A stretch of DNA of 32,052 nucleotides from Deltaproteobacteria bacterium (lineage in GTDB: Bacteria > Desulfobacterota > GWC2-55-46): the NCBI GenBank assembly GCA_016219025.1, contig JACRCM010000085.1, positions 1 through 32,052 of the forward strand, given 5' to 3'. Positions within the stretch are counted from its first letter, which is position 1, and the number at the start of each line of letters is the position of its first letter. Shown piece after piece: positions 1 through 8,059 of the stretch. The position numbers and the translations under genes were made by a program. The notes beneath the pieces were generated by a model, which was given only the letters and a program-made list of their open reading frames with translations, had not been told where the DNA came from and made no database searches.

Positions 1-85
1 ATTTACAAAGTAGCCCTATCTGTAAATCCGCGCTCCTCACTGCGGCGCACAACAAATAGAGCTACGACTTACAAAGTAGCTCTAT
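1..85. repeat. REP-like repeats, two copies of RYTTACAAAGTAGCYCTATCTG (third partial copy at 24439-24457)
   Basis: ATTTACAAAGTAGCCCTATCTGTAAAT (1-27) and ACTTACAAAGTAGCTCTATCTGTGAAAT (67-94); 56-65 ATAGAGCTAC is the inverse of 76-85 GTAGCTCTAT. Confidence 0.75.
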
Positions 86-216
86 CTGTGAAATCGTGCG
101 CCATTCGTCGCTCCCCTATTTAATGGGGGCCTCGCATCTGGACGTTTTGACGACTGCGTCAGGCTGGTAAGGAAGTTATCCTTTTATATTGCCCGCCTTT
201 GGCGAGCGGCCAGAGA

Positions 217-249
217 GCAGCCCGCCCAAATTTTGACTTTTTCAGCAAC
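217..249 (-). repeat. 33-bp dispersed repeat, copy 1
   Basis: Minus strand GTTGCTGAAAAAGTCAAAATTTGGGCGGGCTGC, 29/33 identical to 14144-14176. Confidence 0.75.
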
Positions 250-1294
250 CTGCTAACAGTATCCGCCTGAACGCGGCTTCGTCCTCCACCACCGCGTCCA
301 CGGCCAGGGCATAGACGGGCACCTTGCCGAACGCGGCCGCGTTCATCCTGACGCCGTCTTTTTCCGTGGTGACGATTGCCTTGGCTCCGGTCTTGAGCAT
401 GTCTTCCATGTCTGTTTGCGTGAACCAATGATGATCAGGAAAGACGAGCGTCCTTGCCACCTTGACCTTGAGCGCCGCAAGCGTCTTGAAAAACGGCGCG
501 GGGTTTGCGATGCCCGCCACGGCGACCGCGTCGATTGCCTTGAGCGCGTCGGTTTTTAATATCCTGCCGTCTCTGAGATTAACGAACCCCGCGGCCCTGT
601 AGGTGAAGCGCATGGACGGCGCATTGAATCCGTTGATGAGCGCCGCGTCTTTCTCCCCGCCGTTCTTTATCATCACCGCGTCCGCCCTGGCCGCGCCGGA
701 TACCGGTTCCCGCAGGATGCCCGCGGGCAGGAGGTGGCCGTTGCCAAGGCCCTCGTTGCCGTCGACGAGGAGCAGGTTCACGTCCCGGCCAAGCCTCACG
801 TGCTGGAACCCGTCGTCGAGGATTACGAAGTCCGGCTTGAACCTCTCTACCGCGGCGCGCCCCGCCTTTACGCGGTCATGGCAGACCACGACCGGCACGC
901 CCGGCAGGCGGCGGGCCATGAGGCATGGCTCGTCCCCGGCCTCTTCCGGGGACGCGAGCAAGGCGTCATAGTCCGACACTATGACGAGACCTTTTGTCTT
1001 TCTCATGTATCCCCTGCTAAGGATGACGGTCTTCTTGCCTTCTCTGCGGAGGATCTCCGCGGCGAGCAAGGCGAGCGGGGTCTTGCCCGTGCCTCCTACG
1101 GTTATATTCCCGATGGAAACGACCCGGCACGGCAGTCTTTGCGTCCGCAGTACGCCCGCTGAATAGAGGCCGAGCCGCAGACGCACCGCCGCGCCGTAGA
1201 AGAGCGAGAGGAGGTAGAGGAAGAAGTGCGGGAGGGAAGTTACCGCGTCCTTCCTCATCAACTCCTCGACCTTTTTTATGCATTGTCCTTTCAT
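242..1294 (-). CDS. lpxK: Tetraacyldisaccharide 4'-kinase
   Basis: N-terminal hydrophobic segment followed by VVSIGNITVGGTGKTPLALLAAEILRREGKKTVILSRGY (LpxK P-loop signature) and FVILDDGFQH; overlaps waaA by 4 nt. Confidence 0.95.
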   Translation of the reverse strand: MKGQCIKKVEELMRKDAVTSLPHFFLYLLSLFYGAAVRLRLGLYSAGVLRTQRLPCRVVSIGNITVGGTGKTPLALLAAEILRREGKKTVILSRGYMRKTKGLVIVSDYDALLASPEEAGDEPCLMARRLPGVPVVVCHDRVKAGRAAVERFKPDFVILDDGFQHVRLGRDVNLLLVDGNEGLGNGHLLPAGILREPVSGAARADAVMIKNGGEKDAALINGFNAPSMRFTYRAAGFVNLRDGRILKTDALKAIDAVAVAGIANPAPFFKTLAALKVKVARTLVFPDHHWFTQTDMEDMLKTGAKAIVTTEKDGVRMNAAAFGKVPVYALAVDAVVEDEAAFRRILLAGC

Positions 1295-2574
1295 GCGCCC
1301 CGCATATACCGGCCGATTATCTCCACGCTTCTGGCCGCCGCGCCCCTATTCGCCTCGACGACCGAACGCGCGGCCTCGCCCATGCGGAGCCGAGCCTCCT
1401 CATCCGCGAGGAGCGTCTCAAACGCCTTTGCAAGTCCTGCTTCGTCAGCGGCCCTTATCCCGCCCCCCGCTGCCTCCAGCATCTCCGCCATGCCGAGATA
1501 GCTCGTAAGGCGCGCCCCGTAGACGACCGGCCTTGAGAAGAACGCGGGCTCAAGGAGGTTGTGGCCGCCTATGCCCGGAACTATGCTCCCGCCGACGAAC
1601 GCGATATCGGTAAAAGACCAGACCGCCATAAGCTCGCCCATGGTATCGAGCATGACGCACGCGCCGGTAGTCCCGCTGGAGCGTTTTCCATAGTAGATGC
1701 CGGTCTTTTTGATAAGAGAGTCGACCTCGCCCCACCTCTCAGGGTGGCGCGGGGCGATGACGAGGCGGAGGTCTGGTCTGTTTTGCAGCAGGGCCTTGAA
1801 GACCCGGAGGATTATCTCCTCCTCTCCGGCGTGCGTGCTGCCCGCCGTTATGACGATATCGCCCGGTCTTATGCCGAGGGAGGCCGCAAGCGCGTCAGAG
1901 GCCGCCTTGTCCACCGCCGGGGCCGATATGTCGAATTTTATATTGCCGGTGGAGAAGGCGCGGTCTTCGCGGACGCCCGCGTCCACGGCCCGTTGCCGGT
2001 CTTCCGGCGTCCGGGCGCAGTAGGCGCTGACCGCGCGGAATACGCCCTTGAAAAAGAAGCCGAACCTCTTGAACCGGGCCGTCGACCTCTCCGACATGGT
2101 GCCGTTGACGACGAAGACCGGCACCCCGGCGGCGTTGAGCCTTAAAAAGGCATTGGGCCAGATGTCCTTCTCGACCGTGATGAACGCCGTTGGCCTTACT
2201 TTTCGTATGACGGCCTTGACCACCCACGAAAGGTCGAGCGGAAAATAGATGAGCGCGTCGATAAGCCCCCTGGCCTCCTGTTCGGCGACGCGCCTGCCCG
2301 TCTGGGTGACGGTCGAGAAGACGACGCGGACGTCCGGGTGCGTCTTTTTGAATAGGCGCAGCACCGGCAGCGCGGCCTTGGTCTCTCCCACGGATATCGC
2401 GTGGAACCATACGGCGCGGCCTCCGGCGACGGGCGCGAGCGTCCCTGCCTTATACAGGCCGAACCTCTCAAGGAGGCCGTCCCTGTATTTATGGACGGTC
2501 AGCATCTTGAAGACGAAGTACGGGGCCGTAAGGACGAGCGTTATATGGAGGAGTATGTCGTAGAGGAGGATCAT
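1291..2574 (-). CDS. waaA: 3-deoxy-D-manno-octulosonic acid (Kdo) transferase
   Basis: 427-aa ORF with typical KdtA layout: VWFHAISVGETKAALPVL, ITVEKDIWPN, VVNGTMSERS, FVGGSIVPGIGGHNLLEPAF. Confidence 0.95.
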   Translation of the reverse strand: MILLYDILLHITLVLTAPYFVFKMLTVHKYRDGLLERFGLYKAGTLAPVAGGRAVWFHAISVGETKAALPVLRLFKKTHPDVRVVFSTVTQTGRRVAEQEARGLIDALIYFPLDLSWVVKAVIRKVRPTAFITVEKDIWPNAFLRLNAAGVPVFVVNGTMSERSTARFKRFGFFFKGVFRAVSAYCARTPEDRQRAVDAGVREDRAFSTGNIKFDISAPAVDKAASDALAASLGIRPGDIVITAGSTHAGEEEIILRVFKALLQNRPDLRLVIAPRHPERWGEVDSLIKKTGIYYGKRSSGTTGACVMLDTMGELMAVWSFTDIAFVGGSIVPGIGGHNLLEPAFFSRPVVYGARLTSYLGMAEMLEAAGGGIRAADEAGLAKAFETLLADEEARLRMGEAARSVVEANRGAAARSVEIIGRYMRGA

Positions 2575-3250
2575 CGCTCAAGGGGCGTCTTTGCGCGCGG
2601 CCATGCGTCGGAGCGCGACGTAAGTTCGATGAGCGCCGCCTCCAGTTTGACCCTCGCCTCTTCCATCTCGGCGCCGTTCGCGCCGGGGCTTACGCTAATA
2701 GGCTCGCCGTATATGAAGATCCCGCGGGAAAACGGCAGCGGCATGATGAAGGCGTCCCAGCTTGAAAAGGTTTTTTTTTTGACGCCCCGAAGGACATGGG
2801 GACTATCGGAAGGCCCGTGGCCCTGGCCACCTGCACCGCGCCCATCTGCGCCCGGAAGCGTGGCCCTTTCGGGCCGTCCGGGGTTATGGCGATGTCCCTG
2901 CCCGAACGCACGGAGCGGAGGATGCCCTTCAACCCCTGCATCCAGCCGCGCGACGTGGAGCCTCTGACCGACGCGATACCGAAACGCGCGACCGTCCGCG
3001 AGACGAGTTCACCGTCCCGCGAGCCGCTCACGAGTATGGTCACGCCCGGGCCCTCGTAGGAGAACGGCATCATCATCAGCCTACCGTGCCAGAAGGCGTA
3101 TATGGAGTTCTGGCCGTTTCTCGCGCGTTCGCGCACCCATTCGGAATTCACGAAGCTAAAGCGCATGGTCGCGGCCAGACACCTTATTATCCAGAATGCG
3201 GCGAACGGCATGACCCGGACGCCGATGGTATCGAGGAGCTTCTTTTTCAT
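2571..3250 (-). pseudogene. DUF374 / lysophospholipid acyltransferase-like protein, reading frame interrupted at an A10 tract (possible frameshift or slippage gene)
   Basis: ORF 2690..3250 has YAFWHGRLMMMPF, SGSRDGELVSRTVARFGIASVRGSTSRG, ITPDGPKGPR. After FGASKKK the frame is lost at a T10 run (+ strand 2771-2780). In the adjacent frame the protein continues KTFSSWDAFIMPLPFSRGIFIYGEPISVSPGANGAEMEEARVKLEAALIELTSRSDAWPRAKTPLER* and ends in an ATGA overlap with waaA. Confidence 0.8.
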
Positions 3251-3291
3251 GGGTTAAGGATAGCCGAAAATCGGCGAATTTGAAAGAGGAT

Positions 3292-5058
3292 TCACTCGCT
3301 GAACTGCATCGCGTAGAGCCGGGCGTATTCGCCGCCTTTCGCAAGCAGCTCCTCATGTCTGCCCATCTCCCTTATGCCGCCGCCCCCGAGCACGATGATG
3401 CGGTCGGCCTTCCTGACGGTCGAGAGCCTGTGGGCTATGACGAAGGTGGTGCGCCCCTCCATGAGGTTGCCGAGCGCCTTTTGCACCTCGAACTCGGATT
3501 CGCTGTCCAGGGAGCTCGTCGCCTCGTCGAGGATGAGTATGGGCGCGTTCTTGAGTATGGCGCGCGCGATGGATACGCGCTGCCTCTCCCCGCCTGAGAG
3601 CCTCACCCCGCCTTCGCCTATGACGGTGTCGTATCCAGCGGGTAGCCGCGAGATGAAATCGTGCGCGTTGGCGGCCTTCGCGGCGCGGGACATCTCCTCG
3701 TCGCTTATGCCGAAGTCGCCGTAGGCGATGTTCCTGCGGATGGTGTCGTTGAAGAGCACGACCTGCTGGGAGACGATGGCTATCTGGGTCCGGAGCGATT
3801 TTAGCGTCGCGCCCCGCGTGTCCGCGCCGTCGAAGAGTATCGCGCCCTCCGCCGGGTCGTAGAACCTCGGTATGAGGTTCACGAACGTCGTCTTGCCCGC
3901 GCCCGAAGAGCCGACTATGGCCAAGACCTCGCCCTTCCTGACCTTGAGGTCGATGTCTTTGAGCACCCAGTCCGCGCCGTACCTGAACGAGACGCCCTTG
4001 AACTCGACGGAGTCGCGCACGCCGGCGAGCTCCGCGGCGCCGTCTTTTTTCTCGGTCTCGGCGGGCACGTCAAGCACCTCGAAGACCCGGTTCGCCGCGG
4101 CCATGCCCTGCTGTATGTTGAGGTTCACCCCGTTGAGGGCCTTTATCGGCTGATAGAACATTATGACGGAGGCGAAGAACGATATGAACGTCTCAGGCTT
4201 GAGCGTGCCGTTGCCGATGCGGTAGGCGGCGTACCATATCGTCACCGCGAAGGCCACCGCGCCGAAGGTCTCCATGAGCGGGGATGAGATGGAGCGCACC
4301 TTTATCGTCTTGAGCATGTATCTCGTGTAGCCGTCGTTCTCCTTCTGGAACCGGGCGGCCTCGTACCCCTCCATGCAGAACGCCTTGACGATGCGGACCC
4401 CGGCGATGGCCTCGTGCAGGAGCGCCGTCATCTGTCCCATCGTGACCTGGCCGTGCGTGGAGATGGACTTCATCCGCTTGCCGAGCTTTCTCATCGGGTA
4501 GAGGGAGAGCGGCAGGGCGATGGACGCGGCGAGCGCCATCCTCCAGTCGAGGCTTATGACCACGGCGCCGAGTACGACGATGGTGAGGCTCTGCTTGAGC
4601 ACCGTGGCTATGGCCTCGGCGGTGGCCGTATGGAGGAGGTTCACGTCGTTCATCAGCCGCGAAATAAGGACGCCCGTGGGCGTGTCGCTGAAGTAACTCA
4701 CCGGGAGCGTCAGTATGTGGCCGTAGAGCTTCTTCCTTATGTCCCTTATGACGCCCTGGCCTATGTAGCCCATGAAGTAGGACTGCCCGTAGGACGATAT
4801 GCCCTTTACCAGCGCCACGATGATGATGACGAGCGGTATGGCCACGAGCATCTTGTCCTTGGGTATGGAGACGGCGTTGAACGGGATGACGTATGCGCCG
4901 GCATCGGCCCCGGATGAGAAGAGGAACTTCATCACCGGGCCGATGAGCCATGCCATCGCCCCGTTGGCGAGCGCGAAGCCGGCCATGCAGACGAAGGCCA
5001 TTATGAGCGCCGTCCGGTATGGGGGAAGCAGCTTTAATAAGCGGATGTATGTGCGCAT
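3292..5058 (-). CDS. msbA: Lipid A export ABC transporter, permease/ATP-binding protein (MsbA-like)
   Basis: 588 aa; six-TM ABC permease followed by NBD with Walker A GSSGAGKTT, LSGGERQR signature, LILDEATSSLD; placed with lpxK/waaA. Confidence 0.92.
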   Translation of the reverse strand: MRTYIRLLKLLPPYRTALIMAFVCMAGFALANGAMAWLIGPVMKFLFSSGADAGAYVIPFNAVSIPKDKMLVAIPLVIIIVALVKGISSYGQSYFMGYIGQGVIRDIRKKLYGHILTLPVSYFSDTPTGVLISRLMNDVNLLHTATAEAIATVLKQSLTIVVLGAVVISLDWRMALAASIALPLSLYPMRKLGKRMKSISTHGQVTMGQMTALLHEAIAGVRIVKAFCMEGYEAARFQKENDGYTRYMLKTIKVRSISSPLMETFGAVAFAVTIWYAAYRIGNGTLKPETFISFFASVIMFYQPIKALNGVNLNIQQGMAAANRVFEVLDVPAETEKKDGAAELAGVRDSVEFKGVSFRYGADWVLKDIDLKVRKGEVLAIVGSSGAGKTTFVNLIPRFYDPAEGAILFDGADTRGATLKSLRTQIAIVSQQVVLFNDTIRRNIAYGDFGISDEEMSRAAKAANAHDFISRLPAGYDTVIGEGGVRLSGGERQRVSIARAILKNAPILILDEATSSLDSESEFEVQKALGNLMEGRTTFVIAHRLSTVRKADRIIVLGGGGIREMGRHEELLAKGGEYARLYAMQFSE

Positions 5059-5221
5059 CTTGAATGGTTACGGGTTGCCGGTTGATACGCCGCGGCGCAC
5101 CTTTCAATATACATTTTTTCGGCCATGAACATCAATGAAATTCGGAGGATTCAGGCGGGAGACGGACGCGGGAGACGCAGGCGGCGCACAAGCGCGGCCC
5201 TGTTCTACGCGGGCGAAAAAA

Positions 5222-5246
5222 GGGTTGGCTCTATCTGAGCCAACCC
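5222..5246 (-). terminator. Rho-independent terminator downstream of tRNA-Pro
   Basis: Perfect 10-bp inverted repeat GGGTTGGCTC-tatct-GAGCCAACCC; on the minus strand it is followed directly by TTTTTT. Confidence 0.85.
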
Positions 5247-5249
5247 CCT

Positions 5250-5291
5250 GCTTTTTACCGCCTTGTAATTCTGCCGGGGCGAGAGGATTCG
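5250..5291 (-). repeat. Partial duplicate of the tRNA-Pro 3' end plus trailer
   Basis: gctttttaccgccttgtaattctgccggggcgagaggattcg resembles 5368-5411; 17-nt identical core CGGGGCGAGAGGATTCG at 5275-5291 and 5395-5411. Confidence 0.75.
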
Positions 5292-5390
5292 GCCTGGTTC
5301 GCCGCTCCCGTTCCCCTCTTTGGCCGCGCCGCTTCACTTCCGGCTCGCCCTGCGAGTTTTTAATCCCGCTCTTTTACTGCTTTGTAAATT

Positions 5391-5467
5391 TGGTCGGGGC
5401 GAGAGGATTCGAACCTCCGGCCCCCGCGTCCCGAACGCGGTGCTCTACCAGGCTGAGCCACGCCCCG
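5391..5467 (-). tRNA. tRNA-Pro, anticodon CGG, CCA encoded
   Basis: Minus strand CGGGGCGTGGCTCAGCCTGGTAGAGCACCGCGTTCGGGACGCGGGGGCCGGAGGTTCGAATCCTCTCGCCCCGACCA folds as acceptor, D, anticodon (TTCGGGA loop), TpsiC (TTCGAAT) arms plus CCA. Confidence 0.96.
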
Positions 5468-5499
5468 ATCAAAAGAGGTGCCTTTTACGGCAACAAGAA

Positions 5500-5529
5500 T
5501 TTATAACATATACAGGCATGGATAGGCAA
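5500..5529 (-). promoter_or_regulatory. Putative sigma70-type promoter for tRNA-Pro
   Basis: Minus strand TTGCCT (5529-5524), 18-nt spacer, TATAAA (5505-5500), about 33 nt upstream of the tRNA 5' end. Confidence 0.45.
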
Positions 5530-5593
5530 GACATTTCAACGGGCTGCTGGCGGTTTTATCCCGGCAATCATGGATGCGCCGCGAGGCCGCAGC

Positions 5594-6112
5594 CTATTCA
5601 TCGCCGTAGAGCAGCCCGCCGCCGTGTTTTTTTATCAGGTCTGCGGTCTCCGCGTGGTTGTATGACCTGGCCACGCGCAGGGGGGTCCAGCCCTGAAAGT
5701 CCTTGGCGCGCACGTCTGCGCCGTGCTCGATGAGCACGAGGGCGGTCTCGGTATGGCCGAACCCGGCGGCGCTGTGCAGGGGCGTCCATCTGTTCCTATC
5801 CCTCGCGTTCACGTCCGCGCCGTGTTCGAGGAGGAAGGCCACCACTTCGGGGTAGCCCTTGCCCGCCGCCACGTGAAGCGCGGTAAAGCCGTTCCTGTCA
5901 GGCTCGTTGACGTTTATGCCCTGCGACATGAGTTCCTGTATCTGCTTGATGTCGCGGCTGTCGGCGGCTCCCGTCATCGTAAGGGCCGCGCACCCCCAGA
6001 GCCCGAGGCAGACGAGGAGCAGCATGGGAAGAACGGTTTTTAACCTTAAATGCCCCCTGCCCGCGTAAACGGTCTCTAACGCCTCCCCCTTCTTCCTTGA
6101 CGTCTTCATCAT
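5594..6112 (-). CDS. Ankyrin-repeat lipoprotein
   Basis: From internal ATG: MMKTSRKKGEAL...VLPMLLLVCLGLWGCAALT (lipobox-like LGLWGC), then ankyrin repeats NGFTALHVAAGKGYPEVVAFLLEHGADVNARDRNRWTPLHSAAGFGHTETALVLIEHGADV. Confidence 0.85.
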   Translation of the reverse strand: MMKTSRKKGEALETVYAGRGHLRLKTVLPMLLLVCLGLWGCAALTMTGAADSRDIKQIQELMSQGINVNEPDRNGFTALHVAAGKGYPEVVAFLLEHGADVNARDRNRWTPLHSAAGFGHTETALVLIEHGADVRAKDFQGWTPLRVARSYNHAETADLIKKHGGGLLYGDE

Positions 6113-6254
6113 GGCGGCCTCGCGTATGTTGCGCTCAGGGGTTCGGTTTGGCAAAGCGCCCGTCCGCGTATGGACGGACTGGCCGCGGTGATCCCCTCTC
6201 TTGCCCCTTGTCAAAAGCGGGAACCATTCCTTCAGTCAGCGCCGGGGGGCAGGC

Positions 6255-6467
6255 TTAACCGGCCTTCTTGCCGGTCTTGTGCACCTCGGCCTCGGTGACG
6301 TAGCCGGAGGCTATCTCCCTGAGCGCCGTGACGATAGACTTGTTTTCGGTCTTCACGAACGCCGGAGCGCCCTTCATTATCTGCCTGCCGCGCTGCGACG
6401 CCAGATGCACGAGCGTGAAACGTGACGGCACCTTCTTGAGACAGTCTTCGACGGTAATCCTTGCCAT
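6255..6467 (-). CDS. rpoZ: DNA-directed RNA polymerase omega subunit
   Basis: [30 protein letters not shown]... typical omega N-terminus. AAGGAGG lies 6 nt upstream of this ATG, so the longer ORF start at 6473 is unlikely. Confidence 0.9.
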   Translation of the reverse strand: MARITVEDCLKKVPSRFTLVHLASQRGRQIMKGAPAFVKTENKSIVTALREIASGYVTEAEVHKTGKKAG

Positions 6468-6524
6468 GCGCATCCTCCTTTTTTTTAATCCACGCCCACG
6501 CGCGGCGGGCGCGTTCCGGCTTGT

Positions 6525-7148
6525 TTAACCCATGTATGCGCCGAAGATAGCGCGCACCCGGGCCTCTGTCCGCTCCCTCTTAACCCTCTCGGAGACTATG
6601 ACGGCCTTCAACTCCTCGAACGCGGTCTGGAGGTCGTCGTTTATAATCACGTAGCCGTAGTCGAGCGCCTTTCTTATCTCAGCGACCGCCTCATTGAGCC
6701 GTCTGTCGATCTCTTCGGGCCCGTCTTTTCCCCTTGCCCTGAGCCGTTCCCTGCACGCCTCTATCGACGGCGGAAGGATGAATATGTATGCGCCGCCGCT
6801 TATCGCGTCCCGGACCTTCGCCGCGCCCTGAACGTCGATCTCAAGGAGTACGTCCGCGCCCTCGGCCGCGAGGCGTTCGAGGTCCTTCCTCGACGTGCCG
6901 TAGCGCTTGCCGAAGACCCAGGCGTATTCGAGGAACTCGCCTTTCCTGATCATCGCGTCGAATGCGCCATCGTCAACGAACCAGTATTCCACCCCGTTCG
7001 CCTCGCCCGGCCTCGGCTGCCTGGTCGTGTATGAGACCGAATGTCTGAGGCCCGGAAACCAGTCCACCGCCATCTTGCACAGCGTCGTCTTTCCGGCCCC
7101 GGAGGGCGCCGAGACAATGTAGAGGATGCCAGTTCGCTTATCGGTCAT
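6525..7148 (-). CDS. gmk: Guanylate kinase
   Basis: MTDKRTGILYIVSAPSGAGKTTLCKM, SVSYTTRQPRPGEANGVEYWFV, EFLEYAWVFGKRYGTS; the upstream ORF extension to 7175 is repeat-derived. Confidence 0.95.
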   Translation of the reverse strand: MTDKRTGILYIVSAPSGAGKTTLCKMAVDWFPGLRHSVSYTTRQPRPGEANGVEYWFVDDGAFDAMIRKGEFLEYAWVFGKRYGTSRKDLERLAAEGADVLLEIDVQGAAKVRDAISGGAYIFILPPSIEACRERLRARGKDGPEEIDRRLNEAVAEIRKALDYGYVIINDDLQTAFEELKAVIVSERVKRERTEARVRAIFGAYMG

Positions 7149-7187
7149 CGGTTGTCGGCTTACGGTCACGGTCACGGGTCACGATTC

Positions 7188-8057
7188 CTACTCTATGTTC
7201 TGCACCTGCTCCCGTATCTTTTCCATCTCGCCCTTCATCTCGACGACGCTTTTGGTGATGGAGGCGTCGCTCGACTTCGAGCCTATGGTGTTTATCTCGC
7301 GGCCCATTTCCTGACATAGGAAGTCGAGCCGCTTGCCAGCCGGTTCGTTGGCGGCAAGGTATTGCCTGAAGAGCGTGGCGTGGCTTGCAAGGCGCGTAAG
7401 CTCCTCGGAGATGTCGCTCCTCTGAGCGAATATCCCGGCCTCTAAGAGGATGCGTCCCTCGTCGGCCTTGCCCGCTATGAGCTTGTCCATCTCGTCCCTG
7501 AGCTTGGCCCTGTATGAGGCGATGACTCCCGGGGCCCTGCCGGCGACGGAGGCCGCGTGCGCCTCAAGCGCAACGAGCCTTGAGAGGAGGTCTGCGGCAA
7601 GGGCCGCGCCCTCCTTGGAGCGCCAGTCGTCCACCTGGTCGAACGCCGCGAGGAGCGCCTTTTTCACCGGTTCCCAATCCGCCTCGGCGTCGGCGGTCTT
7701 TTTCTCGCAGGTGAAGATGTCATTTTGTTTCAAGAGGAGCGGGACGTCCACCTCGCCGCTGACGCCCAGCTCCCGCTTGAGCGCCTCGCCCGCCTCGACG
7801 TAGAGTCTGGCCATAGCCAGGTTGAGCCTCAGGCCCGGGGTCTCCGTGGAGACCGTGTTCAGGTATATCGAGAACGACCCTCTGCTGAACCTCCGCTTGA
7901 CCTCGTCGCGCACCATGGCGTCAAGACCTGCAAACCTCTCCGGCAGCCGCAGGTTGAGGTCGAGGAACCGGTTGTTGAGCGCCTTTATCTCTATTGAATA
8001 CGCTCCCTGCCCCGCGGCGAAATCAGCCCTGCCGTAGCCTGTCATTGATCTGGGCAT
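7188..8057 (-). CDS. yicC: YicC family endoribonuclease-like protein
   Basis: MPRSMTGYGRADF...IEIKALNNRFLDLNLRLPE... and C-terminal DFLCQEMGREINTIGSKSSDASITKSVVEMKGEMEKIREQVQNIE. Confidence 0.93.
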   Translation of the reverse strand: MPRSMTGYGRADFAAGQGAYSIEIKALNNRFLDLNLRLPERFAGLDAMVRDEVKRRFSRGSFSIYLNTVSTETPGLRLNLAMARLYVEAGEALKRELGVSGEVDVPLLLKQNDIFTCEKKTADAEADWEPVKKALLAAFDQVDDWRSKEGAALAADLLSRLVALEAHAASVAGRAPGVIASYRAKLRDEMDKLIAGKADEGRILLEAGIFAQRSDISEELTRLASHATLFRQYLAANEPAGKRLDFLCQEMGREINTIGSKSSDASITKSVVEMKGEMEKIREQVQNIE

Positions 8058-8059
8058 CG

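Noticed and set aside
5135-5506. 123-aa ORF with GARGFEPPAPASRTRCSTRLSHAP
   Set aside because: Translation across tRNA-Pro and its partial duplicate; a well-known type of spurious annotation.
6258-6275. ACCGGC-cttctt-GCCGGT hairpin at the rpoZ 3' end
   Set aside because: Formed by codons for TGKKAG and not followed by a T-run; no good evidence for a terminator.
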